A DNA stretch of 64,000 nucleotides from an uncultured Prevotella sp. (GTDB taxonomy: Bacteria > Bacteroidota > Bacteroidia > Bacteroidales > Bacteroidaceae), in NCBI GenBank assembly GCA_934217675.1, contig CAKQCV010000009.1, forward strand, positions 1 to 64,000, given 5' to 3'. The number at the start of each line of letters is the position of its first letter. Within the stretch, counting starts at the first letter, position 1. The notes beneath the pieces were generated by a model. It did not search any database and was not told where the DNA came from. It saw nothing but the letters and a program-made list of their open reading frames with translations. The position numbers were made by a program, and so were the translations under genes. This document shows, piece after piece, positions 1 to 8,556 of this stretch.

Positions 1-786
1 TTCGGCGGTGCGTTCAACGATGCAGGTCTGAATCCAGAATTTCAGCAATATAAATACAACGGCAAGGAACTTAACAGAACTCTCGGTCTTGACACTTATG
101 ACTATGGAGCAAGACAGTATTTCTCTGCGTTGCAAATGTGGGATAGGATAGACCCGAAATGTGAGGAGGATTATTCGGTAAGTCCGTATGTGTATTGTAG
201 GAACAATCCTATAAAAAATGTAGATATGGAAGGGAAGAAAACTGTATTATATGCAACAAATTTACCTGATGGACCAGAAATCCTAAGTTGTGCGACTCAT
301 ACATTTATTGTTGTTTATACAAAAAATAGAATATATTATTTTGCATATGGACCCCAGGGAGAATATACAGGAACACTAAAACGAGTTTATTATGACCAAG
401 ACAAAGCTGTATATAGCGGAGTTGATAAAGAGCATTTAAAAAATCAAATTACAATAAAGCCACCTAAAGGTATGACAGAAGATGATTTTGACAAGAAAAT
501 AATAAATGTAGCAAAATCGTTTGGAAACGAAGAAAATTTCAGGTATTCAATAATTCCTACAAGAGAAAATGAAGGAAATTGTAATACAAGCTCTTCTACT
601 GTCTTATACAAATCTGGAGTTTCTAAAGAAAGATTGAATGAATACAGAAAAGAAATCAATGGTATAGTTACAGGATTTGGAAATATAAAAGCGTGGACAA
701 AGGATGAACAAAAAGAAGCAATAGAAGATCAAAAATTTAAAGATGAAATATATGAAAAGGCAATGGAAAAAATTAGTCATTTCTAG
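1..786 (+). CDS. RHS/YD-repeat polymorphic toxin, C-terminal part (5' end outside window)
   Basis: The reading frame is open from base 1, so this is the 3' end of a longer gene. Residues 17-78 form the conserved RHS repeat-associated core, with the hallmarks YKYNGKEL, YDYGARQY and the closing PYVYCRNNP..N.D..G. Proteins of this family export a variable C-terminal toxin behind that core. The variable tail (about residues 80-261) carries a THTF motif (His100) and a GNCNTSSS motif (Cys194). A His that precedes a Cys in this way fits a circularly permuted NlpC/P60 or papain-like peptidase fold; this fold call is inference. The stop overlaps the next gene, as is usual for toxin-immunity pairs. The first ATG-like start inside the frame is internal and should not be used. 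Confidence 0.85.
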   Translation, partial: FGGAFNDAGLNPEFQQYKYNGKELNRTLGLDTYDYGARQYFSALQMWDRIDPKCEEDYSVSPYVYCRNNPIKNVDMEGKKTVLYATNLPDGPEILSCATHTFIVVYTKNRIYYFAYGPQGEYTGTLKRVYYDQDKAVYSGVDKEHLKNQITIKPPKGMTEDDFDKKIINVAKSFGNEENFRYSIIPTRENEGNCNTSSSTVLYKSGVSKERLNEYRKEINGIVTGFGNIKAWTKDEQKEAIEDQKFKDEIYEKAMEKISHF

Positions 787-1186
787 TTTAGTATTTTATT
801 ATATTTTTCCTATACTGTTCTCTGTTGTATATGTTGTGATAAAATTATCTTTTTTTTGTTTTAAAAAAGAAGATCATTTTATCATATTACTACCGTTATT
901 CATGATATATTATTCTTTGTATAATGTCATTTACTATATAATTTTTAATTATATAAAATATGTAAACAATGAATGTAACAAAAAATGGTTCATCATAAAT
1001 GAATGTTTTTTTTTCTTGATTATGCCTTTTTTTTATGGCAACATAATAAAAAGGCATGAACAATTATATTTTGAGGTGTCTTTTTTTATACTTCAATTAA
1101 CTGTTATAACAATAATTATGTTAGCCATAGTAATTGCAAAGAACATATTCAAAAGAACTAAATATGGGAAAGATATTTCAAATTGA
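743..1186 (+). CDS. Small polytopic membrane protein, probable immunity protein
   Basis: A 147-residue, very hydrophobic protein with about four predicted membrane segments (roughly residues 12-36, 44-72, 84-100 and 112-134) and lysine-rich ends. It starts 44 bases inside the end of the RHS toxin gene, in another frame, so translation is probably coupled. A second in-frame ATG lies at 752. Position directly after a toxin tail is the main reason to call it an immunity protein. A membrane location suggests the toxin acts in or from the periplasm or inner membrane. No family is recognised from sequence alone. Confidence 0.6.
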   Translation: MKYMKRQWKKLVISSLVFYYIFPILFSVVYVVIKLSFFCFKKEDHFIILLPLFMIYYSLYNVIYYIIFNYIKYVNNECNKKWFIINECFFFLIMPFFYGNIIKRHEQLYFEVSFFILQLTVITIIMLAIVIAKNIFKRTKYGKDISN

Positions 1187-1220
1187 AAATTTAAATTAAT
1201 CTTTAAATGATATAGATAAA

Positions 1221-1544
1221 ATGCATAATATTCCGTTATCATATAAAATAACGAATCCAAACCTTGAAACTGTGAACTACTACGATGGCTATAGCTTCTT
1301 GCAGAAATACTCTGCCGAGCTTGGAAATCTCACTTCTGATTATTCATATACAGGGAAGCCAACAAGGATTGTCACGGATGATGCCTTGCCGGCAAACAAA
1401 TATTCTTCGTTTAGTTTCATTGACGGAGCAAACGAAGAAAAAGAATATGAGTATAATGGCGTAGGGGCGTTGACAAAGGACTTGAACCGAGGACTCAAAA
1501 TAAAGTATGACAACCTCAATTCTCAATTTTTTATTAAAAACTGA
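1221..1544 (+). pseudogene. Orphan RHS-repeat fragment
   Basis: The translation contains typical RHS/YD-repeat text such as NYYDGYSFL, YSYTGKPTRIV, EYEYNGVGALTKDLNRG and IKYDNL, but has no signal peptide, core end or toxin tail. It stops shortly after the last repeat in unrelated sequence (NSQFFIKN). It is a displaced piece of an RHS gene left downstream of the active toxin cassette, as expected when tails are swapped by recombination. There is no sign that it is a functional gene by itself. Between 1187 and 1220 I see nothing else. Confidence 0.7.
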
Positions 1545-1566
1545 CATCTAATTCGTTTTTTTTATG

Positions 1567-1574
1567 TAAGTTTG
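1567..1574 (+). promoter_or_regulatory. Bacteroidetes -7 promoter box (TAAGTTTG)
   Basis: TAAGTTTG matches the Bacteroidetes -7 consensus TAnnTTTG and lies about 85 bases before the start codon at 1658. No good -33 TTTG is seen at the usual distance. Confidence 0.45.
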
Positions 1575-1657
1575 CAGACGATATACTATGATTCCGAATC
1601 ACACCTTCTGTAAAGAAGTGACAAAACAAGCAAAAACTAACCATTAAATATTTTATA

Positions 1658-2488
1658 ATGAAAAAAAATCTTATCCTTTTTACACTCACGCTCTTATCTT
1701 TACATGTATGTGCACAAACTAATGTGATTGTAAAAGAACCTAATGTGGAACGCTTTGCCATCATACAAGCTGATGGTGTGAACCTTAGAAAAGCTCCCAA
1801 TGCACAAAGCCAAAAACTTATGTACAAAGAAGGAGAGGTATACGCGAACTGTTTCTGGGGAGCACCGAATGCCAAGGCAAAAGGTTACAGTATATATCCT
1901 GCACAACCAGCCAAAGGTGAGGTTTATCCGATACTGAGCGAAAATGGTGATTGGCTACAGATATTATATAACACGGAGAATAAACCTTATCTGAAGCAAC
2001 AATTCTGCCAAATTAAAACCTCTGCCGATTTAAAGGAAATAACACAAGCAGACCTTTCCGACAGATATTTGCGCCAAACGGGAGCTTTTAAAGATTGGTG
2101 CTTCGAAAGGTTTGAAGACCCTGAGGCTGGTGACAATGGCATTCGCTTAGGATTAAAGAAAGGAAAATATATTGTTTTCGCTTATTTAGCAAGAGTTATT
2201 CCTCTATATGATCCAAAGTTAACCACAGCATACCGCATAGAGAAGAAAAAAGCTTGTGATGACTGTATGGAGGAGTGGATTCTGTATTTTGGCAAATCTG
2301 TAGCTACAAACATAGAGAAATTAAGTGATACAGAATGGTATGCTCAACTTGACATTAGTAAACTCACAGACAAGCAATTAGCCGAAGTCTTTACCAAAGC
2401 GCCTGGCGAAGGACTTGATACCCAAACTGTATTTCTCAAATTTAAAGGTGACAGTGAGTTACACATGTTTGAACAAAAAACAAAATAA
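1658..2488 (+). CDS. Exported SH3-like domain protein
   Basis: The 276-residue product starts with a clear signal peptide (MKKNLILFTLTLLSLHVCAQ, cleavage after about residue 19). Residues about 35-115 look like a bacterial SH3 domain: FAIIQADGVNLRKAPN, then a GDW.QI strand and a closing PYLKQQFC segment. Such domains often bind cell-wall peptides or other ligands. The remaining C-terminal part has no recognised motif. The next gene is a clear paralogue, with the same NLR..PNA and WGA.NAK blocks, so the pair arose by duplication. Location is periplasm or cell surface. The function is unknown; nearness to the RHS locus may be chance. Confidence 0.75.
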   Translation: MKKNLILFTLTLLSLHVCAQTNVIVKEPNVERFAIIQADGVNLRKAPNAQSQKLMYKEGEVYANCFWGAPNAKAKGYSIYPAQPAKGEVYPILSENGDWLQILYNTENKPYLKQQFCQIKTSADLKEITQADLSDRYLRQTGAFKDWCFERFEDPEAGDNGIRLGLKKGKYIVFAYLARVIPLYDPKLTTAYRIEKKKACDDCMEEWILYFGKSVATNIEKLSDTEWYAQLDISKLTDKQLAEVFTKAPGEGLDTQTVFLKFKGDSELHMFEQKTK

Positions 2489-2550
2489 ATATAATCAGTC
2501 AAGTTTTTTGCTAAGCTGTTTAAATATATAATAACCAAAATACATTCGCA

Positions 2551-3444
2551 ATGAAAAAACTATGCACTTTAATTATAACATTACTAATTAGTTTTGCAAA
2601 TGGCATGGCACAATTCAACTTTACCGTAAAAGCTCCAGCCATTACAAAATTTGCAATAGTAAATACTGATGGTGTTAATCTAAGACGCACCCCCAATGCT
2701 ACAGGACAGAAGTTAATTGGTGAATATATCAGAGGAGGTGGTTTAGAATTTCTATGGGGAGCTGCCAATGCAAAAGGTGAAGAAGGATATACAGAGGTGG
2801 TTCACCCTGAAAAGGGAGAGGCATTGCAACTGATAAAAGTTGTGGGCGATTGGATTCAAGTTAAATATTGGTCAAAGTTAGCATATATAAAGAAAGAGTT
2901 TTGCACAATAAAGACCATTGATGATTTAGTGGAAATAAATGAAGACTCCCTTATTGCCAATAATATATATTGTAGAAAAGAAGGCAAATATGCTGGTACT
3001 TATTTTCTTATTAATGATGAATATCCTATCAATAGATATAACGGCTATGTTCATGGAGATATACATGTAGGAAAAAATGTCGGCAAATTTATAGTTTTCA
3101 ACCATTATACGTTATTTACATGCTGTTATGATAATCGGCAAAATATTGTCAGAAATCCATATCGGTGTCCAAAAACTGGTGATGAAGACTTTGACAAAGC
3201 GTTTGCTCTCACATTAGCTTCAACAAAGATGGCATTCTACTATAGAGACAATTGGTGCAAGAATGCTGGTGAAGACAAGGATTTGGACTATACGAAATTT
3301 TTGGTAGACAGCAATGATGAAACAATCAACAACTATTTTGATGAACTGGAAAAGGAAGAGTATTCGTATGATGTGTATTTCATGATCGACGGTTCCAACC
3401 GACTACAACGTCTAAGAATATTCTTGCCCACAATGAAAAGGTAA
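2551..3444 (+). CDS. Exported SH3-like domain protein, paralogue of the preceding gene
   Basis: A 297-residue protein with a signal peptide (MKKLCTLIITLLISFANGMAQ). It has the same SH3-like N-terminal half as its neighbour (FAIVNTDGVNLRRTPNATGQ, LWGAANAKG, GDWIQVKY, YIKKEFC). The C-terminal halves differ strongly, so the shared domain is conserved and the tail is variable. It lies 62 bases downstream of the first copy on the same strand and is probably cotranscribed. The C-terminal part holds several cysteines (TCCYDN, YRCPKTG, NWCKN) that could form disulfides in the periplasm. The function is unknown. Confidence 0.72.
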   Translation: MKKLCTLIITLLISFANGMAQFNFTVKAPAITKFAIVNTDGVNLRRTPNATGQKLIGEYIRGGGLEFLWGAANAKGEEGYTEVVHPEKGEALQLIKVVGDWIQVKYWSKLAYIKKEFCTIKTIDDLVEINEDSLIANNIYCRKEGKYAGTYFLINDEYPINRYNGYVHGDIHVGKNVGKFIVFNHYTLFTCCYDNRQNIVRNPYRCPKTGDEDFDKAFALTLASTKMAFYYRDNWCKNAGEDKDLDYTKFLVDSNDETINNYFDELEKEEYSYDVYFMIDGSNRLQRLRIFLPTMKR

Positions 3445-3497
3445 AGCAACAAGACTCTCTCCAAAGAGTTAATAATGCGGTAAGCTTTTTACAAATA

Positions 3498-3927
3498 AAT
3501 TGCCACTATTGCCACTAAATCTATATGTATTTGATATTCAGATGGATAGTTAGTGGCAATAGCTCTTTTATTGCCACTAATCTGTCACTATTGCCACTAC
3601 TGGCATGATTCGTTATGGCTATAGTAAAGCGGCGTTATGACTATAGTAAAGCGGCGTTATAGCTATAGTAAAGTGGCGTTATGGCTATAGTAAAGCGGCG
3701 TTATAGCTATAAGAAAACGGCTTTATAGCTTTAAAGATACGCCTTTTCATGAGTTCTTGATAATGTAACTATGAGTGCCGTTATTTGGAATTAAAACCGA
3801 GCAAAAACAGTAAACTTTTTGATTATGGCAATTTAGTGGCAGATAAAGCAGCTTTTATTCAAATTGCCACTCCCACAAACCCCGATAAACAAAGGCTTTT
3901 GGGCATTTAGTGGCAATAGTGGCAATT
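3498..3927. repeat. 430-bp non-coding element bounded by perfect 23-bp inverted repeats
   Basis: The sequence at 3498-3520 is the exact reverse complement of 3905-3927; each arm contains two copies of TTGCCACT/AGTGGCAA. At least five more copies of this octamer or close variants lie inside, in both directions. One is a perfect 11-bp hairpin (3550-3560 with 3570-3580). The element also encloses a 22-bp tandem array. It fills most of the 604-bp gap between two exported-protein genes, and I see no gene in it. It could be a MITE-like element, an iteron-type replication remnant, or a structured regulatory region. Confidence 0.75.
3612..3743 (+). repeat. Six tandem 22-bp repeats
   Basis: Six head-to-tail 22-base units start at 3612, 3634, 3656, 3678, 3700 and 3722. 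The unit is close to GTTATGGCTATAGTAAAGCGG plus C. The first four units differ at one or two positions; the last two are more diverged. Units follow each other without spacers. The array lies inside the inverted-repeat element. Confidence 0.85.
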
Positions 3928-4006
3928 CTGGATAACAATTTAAGAAATGTAATATGTTGTCGCTTATAATATGGTATTAAATATTGCATGTTATTTTGTT
4001 TATTGA

Positions 4007-4014
4007 TAATTTTG
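4007..4014 (+). promoter_or_regulatory. Bacteroidetes -7 promoter box (TAATTTTG)
   Basis: TAATTTTG matches TAnnTTTG and lies 34 bases before the start codon at 4049. An ATTG lies about 20 bases upstream where the -33 element is expected, so the gene probably has its own promoter. Confidence 0.5.
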
Positions 4015-4048
4015 CAGCGGTAAAATAACAAAATACAAGAAATACGGT

Positions 4049-5302
4049 ATGAAGAAAGTCTTTTTCACGGCAATTTTAGTGATTTGCCTTGCTGCGACAT
4101 CGTTCGCACAGAATAGCAGGATGATGAAAATACACATGAAGTCGGGCGAAGTAAAGGAATTTACTTGTAATGATGTAGACAGCATCACTTTTGGTAACAC
4201 AGAAAATGAGTTGTATTCAGATGTAACAGTCACAAATACATACAACCTTTATTATGGAGCCGTATCAAACGAAGTTGGAATGTATATGCTGCATCTTTGT
4301 GACGGAGAGCTTACCTCCGGCGGACTTCCTATGGAAATAAATAAGCACGATATCCGTCTGACTGTTATGGCTACCCCATCTTCAGATTCAGACAACGCTT
4401 TGTTGCCTTCAGGAACATACTCTCTGAATGATGATCCAAATGCTGTTGGGATTTACGGAAAACAATGTGTATACATTGAAACAAATACCGTTAACAACAA
4501 GGGACAAGTTGACGGATTCCTTGATTCGCTGAAGGTAGCAACGCTGAATGTAGAAAATAATGGTGATGGACGATATCATATAGTTCTTGACGGCGAATTG
4601 AGGAGTTGCGGAAAAATTCGCTTCACGTACGACGGTGAGCTTAAATTCGTGAATAAAGACAAGAATGTTGGTTACGATTATATTACAGAAGATGTGGATT
4701 TCAAACCTGTTGGCATGAGCGGAAGGTATGTGAAAGCCACAAGTAACTATTGTGATTATACAATAGCGTTTTTCAATACAGAACTTGATGACGAAGGATT
4801 TGTTTCAGGAGCTGGCGGATTGCTTAATATGGTATTGCTCACAAAATATGCTGTTCCTATGGATATAAGTACTATTGAGGGAACGTATGATGTGGTAATG
4901 CCTGTCAGCGGTGCAAAGTATGAGGCTGGAAAATATGTTGGAGGTTCAATACTGAATACAAGCTATGGAGCTATGGCAATGGGATCTTATTATGCCGAAG
5001 TTGATGACCAGGGATATGACAAGGCTTATGGAATGTTCAACGGAGGAACTGTGAAGGTGAAACTTGATGGGAACAATATTATATTTGATTGTAAGTGGAC
5101 AACACCACAAGGCAAGAATGTGACTATGAATTACGCTGGAGATGCAAGATATATTGCCGATCAGTCGGAAATAGAGGACAGTTACGACGTGAAATCAAGC
5201 TCGCTTGAAGAAAAAAACATAGGCAAGGCAACGCTTTGTGGCAAGCTGAATGTTTATGATGCAATGAATGCAAACAATGTTGTTTATCTGATAAAAAGAT
5301 AA
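4049..5302 (+). CDS. Exported hypothetical protein
   Basis: The 417-residue product begins with a signal peptide (MKKVFFTAILVICLAATSFAQ). Residues 24-50 (MMKIHMKSGEVKEF followed by DVDSITFG) match a short N-terminal block found on many Bacteroidetes exported proteins. The rest is rich in beta-type and Gly/Asp/Asn sequence without recognised catalytic motifs. A strong terminator closes the gene and it has its own promoter, so it is a single-gene unit just before the SusC/SusD pair. A role at the cell surface is likely; no function is assigned. Confidence 0.65.
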   Translation: MKKVFFTAILVICLAATSFAQNSRMMKIHMKSGEVKEFTCNDVDSITFGNTENELYSDVTVTNTYNLYYGAVSNEVGMYMLHLCDGELTSGGLPMEINKHDIRLTVMATPSSDSDNALLPSGTYSLNDDPNAVGIYGKQCVYIETNTVNNKGQVDGFLDSLKVATLNVENNGDGRYHIVLDGELRSCGKIRFTYDGELKFVNKDKNVGYDYITEDVDFKPVGMSGRYVKATSNYCDYTIAFFNTELDDEGFVSGAGGLLNMVLLTKYAVPMDISTIEGTYDVVMPVSGAKYEAGKYVGGSILNTSYGAMAMGSYYAEVDDQGYDKAYGMFNGGTVKVKLDGNNIIFDCKWTTPQGKNVTMNYAGDARYIADQSEIEDSYDVKSSSLEEKNIGKATLCGKLNVYDAMNANNVVYLIKR

Positions 5303-5337
5303 AATAAGAAATAGGTTTCCTTTTTATTCTTATATTG

Positions 5338-5390
5338 ATGGGCGTATTAAAAGCAGTAGAAAACTTTTTTAATACGCCCATTGCTTTTTG
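5338..5390 (+). terminator. Intrinsic terminator after the exported protein gene
   Basis: A perfect 15-bp stem (5338-5352 with 5367-5381) around a 14-base loop is followed by GCTTTTTGTTTT. It ends transcription before the SusC promoter. Confidence 0.8.
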
Positions 5391-5435
5391 TTTTAAGTAT
5401 TTGGGTAAATGCTTTCATTTGTCAAACATTTTATC

Positions 5436-5443
5436 TATCTTTG
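5436..5443 (+). promoter_or_regulatory. Promoter -7 box of the susC/susD operon (TATCTTTG)
   Basis: TATCTTTG matches TAnnTTTG, 28 bases before the SusC start codon. A TTTG at 5418-5421 is closer than the usual spacing, so the -33 element is uncertain. Confidence 0.5.
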
Positions 5444-5471
5444 CATAGCTTAACTATGCAAAATCATTAAA

Positions 5472-8400
5472 ATGAAAAATAATTTGAATAAAAAGCAGAT
5501 CTTTACTGTATATAAACCTTTATGCATGGGACTTTTGCTATGTCCGACAGTGTTGATGGCACAGAATAATGATACAATCTCTTATAGCAAGAGTCTTGAC
5601 GAGGTGGTTGTACAGACAGCATACGGTTCTGCAAGAAAATCTACAATAACTGGTTCTATAAGCCAAGTTGAAAGAAAGGATATAGAAAAACGCCCTGTAT
5701 CTACAGTAACAGCAGCTTTGGAAGGAAGCGTGTCTGGAGTGACGGTTAATAATACTTTCGGGCAGCCAGGAACTGCACCGAGCATAACAGTTAGGGGTAT
5801 TGGTACTGTAAACGGTACGTATGCTCCACTTTATGTGCTTGACGGTGCACCTTATATGGGCAACATTGCCGACCTTAACCCAAATGACATAGAGAGCGTT
5901 ACCGTGTTGAAGGATGCAGCATCGTGTGCTCTTTACGGTAATCGTGCATCAAACGGAGTTATACTTATAACTTCAAAAAAAGGCAATAGCAACAAGATGA
6001 GCTTTAATCTCAAAGCTAACTTTGGTACTTACTCAAAGGGAATGAAGGAATATAAAACCCTAAATCCAAAGCAGTACATGGAAGTAAGCTGGCTTGACTA
6101 TCGCAACAATCTTGTTACAAATTCAAAAATGAGTGTTGCCGATGCTTCGCAATATGCAACTGAGAATCTTGTGAATAAAGTTCTTAAGATAAATATCTTT
6201 GATAAACCGGGAAACCAACTCTTTGACAGTAACGGAAAGCTTGTGGCTGATGCAAATATTCTGGATGGCTACAAGGATGATTTGGATTGGTATGACCAAG
6301 CCACAAGGCACGGATTCCGTCAAGAATATAATTTCAGCGGTAATCAAATGGGTGCAAAGAGTGATAGCTATTTCTCTCTCGGATATGTTAATGAAGACGG
6401 ATATCTGAAGAATTCTGCCTTTGAGCGACTAAACGGAAGGCTTGCAATGAATTATCGTCCATACAGCTGGTTTAATACAGGATTCTCTATGATGGGGTCA
6501 CACCAAAAGTCAAATATTGCTGAGGGAACTGCATCAGAGTCTAACAGATATACCAATGCTTTCTTTTTCTGTCGTACTATCGCGCCTGTATATCCGGTGC
6601 ACAAGCACAATGCTGATGGCAGTTATTTGCTTGACTCTAACGGAGATGTGCAGTTTGACACAGGAGATAATGAATCGCGCAACCAGTATTTGGATAGAAA
6701 CATTATATATGAGAACCAACAGAACAGTAATAAAACGGTAAGAAATTCTATTTATGGTTCTGCGTATGCTACACTGAAGTTTCTTGATGATTTCTCGTTT
6801 ACGGTGAAACTTGACGGTAATGAGGCTGATCATGAAAAACGCAATTATTTCAATGCTGTTGTTGGCGATGGTAAAGGACTAAACGGAATGATGCAGAGCT
6901 ATAAGTATAGAACAAAAAACTATACATTCCAACAGCAGCTGAATTGGGGCAGACATTTTGGCGAACATAGCGTTTCGGTGTTGCTCGGCCATGAGAACTT
7001 CTCATATTCTTACGACTATGATTACCTGTATAAGACAAACCAGACATTTGCGGGAAAAGACAATGCGTCAAACTTCAGTACCGTTGCCGGTTCTACAGGA
7101 TACAGCATAGATTACAGAACGGAAAGCTATCTGGGAAGAGTGCGCTACAATTATCTCAACAGATATAATGTTGAGGCTTCGTTCAGAAGAGACGGTTCAT
7201 CGAGATTTTCAAAACAAAGCCGATGGGGTAACTTTGGTAGTATCGGAGCAAACTGGATTATATCAAATGAAGAGTTCATGAAGAATGTGGACTGGGTTGA
7301 CAATCTGAAACTGAGGGCAGACTTCGGACAGGTTGGCAATGATGCCGCTGCCGACTATTATGCATATATGGCTCTTTATGCTGCAAGTGTGAATGCCGGT
7401 GAGGGGGCATACTATCAGGACCAGCTTGAGAATCTTGACTTGAAATGGGAAACAGGACAGTCGTTTGGTATTGCACTCGATGCTCGAATGTTTAACCGCT
7501 GGAACTTGAGTGTGGAATATTTTGACAAGCGTAATAAAGATTTGCTCTTTGATGTGTATTTGCCATTATCGGCGGGCGGAAACGACTATAAGCATGCCTC
7601 TGCCGTTGCTACACGAAATATTGGAACTATGTCGAACCGTGGCGTGGAGATTAATACAGATGTTGATATTTATAGAACCCGTGACTGGACTGTAAACTTT
7701 GCTGCAAATGCTACATATATAAAAAACAAAGTTGTAAAGTTGCCGGAACAGAACAAAAACGGAATACTTAGCGACTACTTTAACATCGTTGAGGGTAAAA
7801 GCCTTTATGAGTATTATCTTTATACCTTTGTCGGTGTAGACCAAATGACAGGTAATTCTTTATATAAAGCAGACTTGAGTAAATATTGTGTGAAGAATGC
7901 CGACAATGTTGTAGTGGCAGGAAATGCAAATGGTGCTGACCTGTCAAAAGTAGTTACCCAAATCAATGGCGAGTATTATGTAAATAATCCATCTTATTCA
8001 TATAGAGAATTCCAAGGCTCAGCAATACCGAAGTTCTACGGAAGTTTTTCTCCATCGGTGAGATACAAATCATTTGCTGTTTCTGCATTGTTCACTTATT
8101 CAATTGGCGGAAAAGTCTTTGACAATGTATACAAAACTTTGATGACGACAAGCGGAACACCACAGAACAACCATGTTGATATATTGAAGTCATGGCAAGG
8201 TGTGCCAGATGGAATGACCGCAGATTCGCCAGATAGAATAGCTCCTCATGGTATACCTCAAGTGAACAGTGGTTTGTCGGCAAACAATAATGCCGTTTCG
8301 TCAAGATGGCTTGTTGATGCAAGCTATATAGTGCTGAAGAACCTTTATGCAAGCTATGATTTGCCTAAGGCATGGAGCAATGTAGCTGGATTGCAGAACG

Positions 8401-8543
8401 TAAGGGTGTCGCTATCTTGTGAGAATTTGTTTACTAACACCAAACGGCAAGGCATGAATCCGCAGCAGAGCAGCAACGGATTCCAGTATAACTGTCTTGT
8501 CACTCCGAGAGTGTTTACACTTGGAGTTGATGTGAAGTTCTAA
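5472..8543 (+). CDS. SusC/RagA-type TonB-dependent outer-membrane transporter
   Basis: This 1023-residue protein is the outer-membrane channel of a SusCD pair, which imports glycans or peptides with energy from TonB. A signal peptide ends near residue 30 (TVLMAQ). A TonB-box-like LDEVVV follows directly, then the plug domain (VRGIGTVNG, LYVLDGAPY, IESVTVLKDAASCALYG, NGVILITSKKG) and the long beta-barrel, which ends in a terminal aromatic (GVDVKF). The carboxypeptidase-like regulatory domain that often precedes the plug is missing, so this is a short SusC form. The SusD-like partner follows 13 bases downstream. The substrate cannot be told from sequence, and no glycoside hydrolase is next to the pair. 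Confidence 0.95.
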   Translation: MKNNLNKKQIFTVYKPLCMGLLLCPTVLMAQNNDTISYSKSLDEVVVQTAYGSARKSTITGSISQVERKDIEKRPVSTVTAALEGSVSGVTVNNTFGQPGTAPSITVRGIGTVNGTYAPLYVLDGAPYMGNIADLNPNDIESVTVLKDAASCALYGNRASNGVILITSKKGNSNKMSFNLKANFGTYSKGMKEYKTLNPKQYMEVSWLDYRNNLVTNSKMSVADASQYATENLVNKVLKINIFDKPGNQLFDSNGKLVADANILDGYKDDLDWYDQATRHGFRQEYNFSGNQMGAKSDSYFSLGYVNEDGYLKNSAFERLNGRLAMNYRPYSWFNTGFSMMGSHQKSNIAEGTASESNRYTNAFFFCRTIAPVYPVHKHNADGSYLLDSNGDVQFDTGDNESRNQYLDRNIIYENQQNSNKTVRNSIYGSAYATLKFLDDFSFTVKLDGNEADHEKRNYFNAVVGDGKGLNGMMQSYKYRTKNYTFQQQLNWGRHFGEHSVSVLLGHENFSYSYDYDYLYKTNQTFAGKDNASNFSTVAGSTGYSIDYRTESYLGRVRYNYLNRYNVEASFRRDGSSRFSKQSRWGNFGSIGANWIISNEEFMKNVDWVDNLKLRADFGQVGNDAAADYYAYMALYAASVNAGEGAYYQDQLENLDLKWETGQSFGIALDARMFNRWNLSVEYFDKRNKDLLFDVYLPLSAGGNDYKHASAVATRNIGTMSNRGVEINTDVDIYRTRDWTVNFAANATYIKNKVVKLPEQNKNGILSDYFNIVEGKSLYEYYLYTFVGVDQMTGNSLYKADLSKYCVKNADNVVVAGNANGADLSKVVTQINGEYYVNNPSYSYREFQGSAIPKFYGSFSPSVRYKSFAVSALFTYSIGGKVFDNVYKTLMTTSGTPQNNHVDILKSWQGVPDGMTADSPDRIAPHGIPQVNSGLSANNNAVSSRWLVDASYIVLKNLYASYDLPKAWSNVAGLQNVRVSLSCENLFTNTKRQGMNPQQSSNGFQYNCLVTPRVFTLGVDVKF

Positions 8544-8556
8544 TGAAGTAATTTTA

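Noticed and set aside
3612-3743. CRISPR array
   Set aside because: The units are directly adjacent with no spacers, and there are no cas genes.
7151-7844. Minus-strand frames within the SusC gene
   Set aside because: They are out-of-frame shadows of the beta-barrel coding sequence, with no start signals or known domains.
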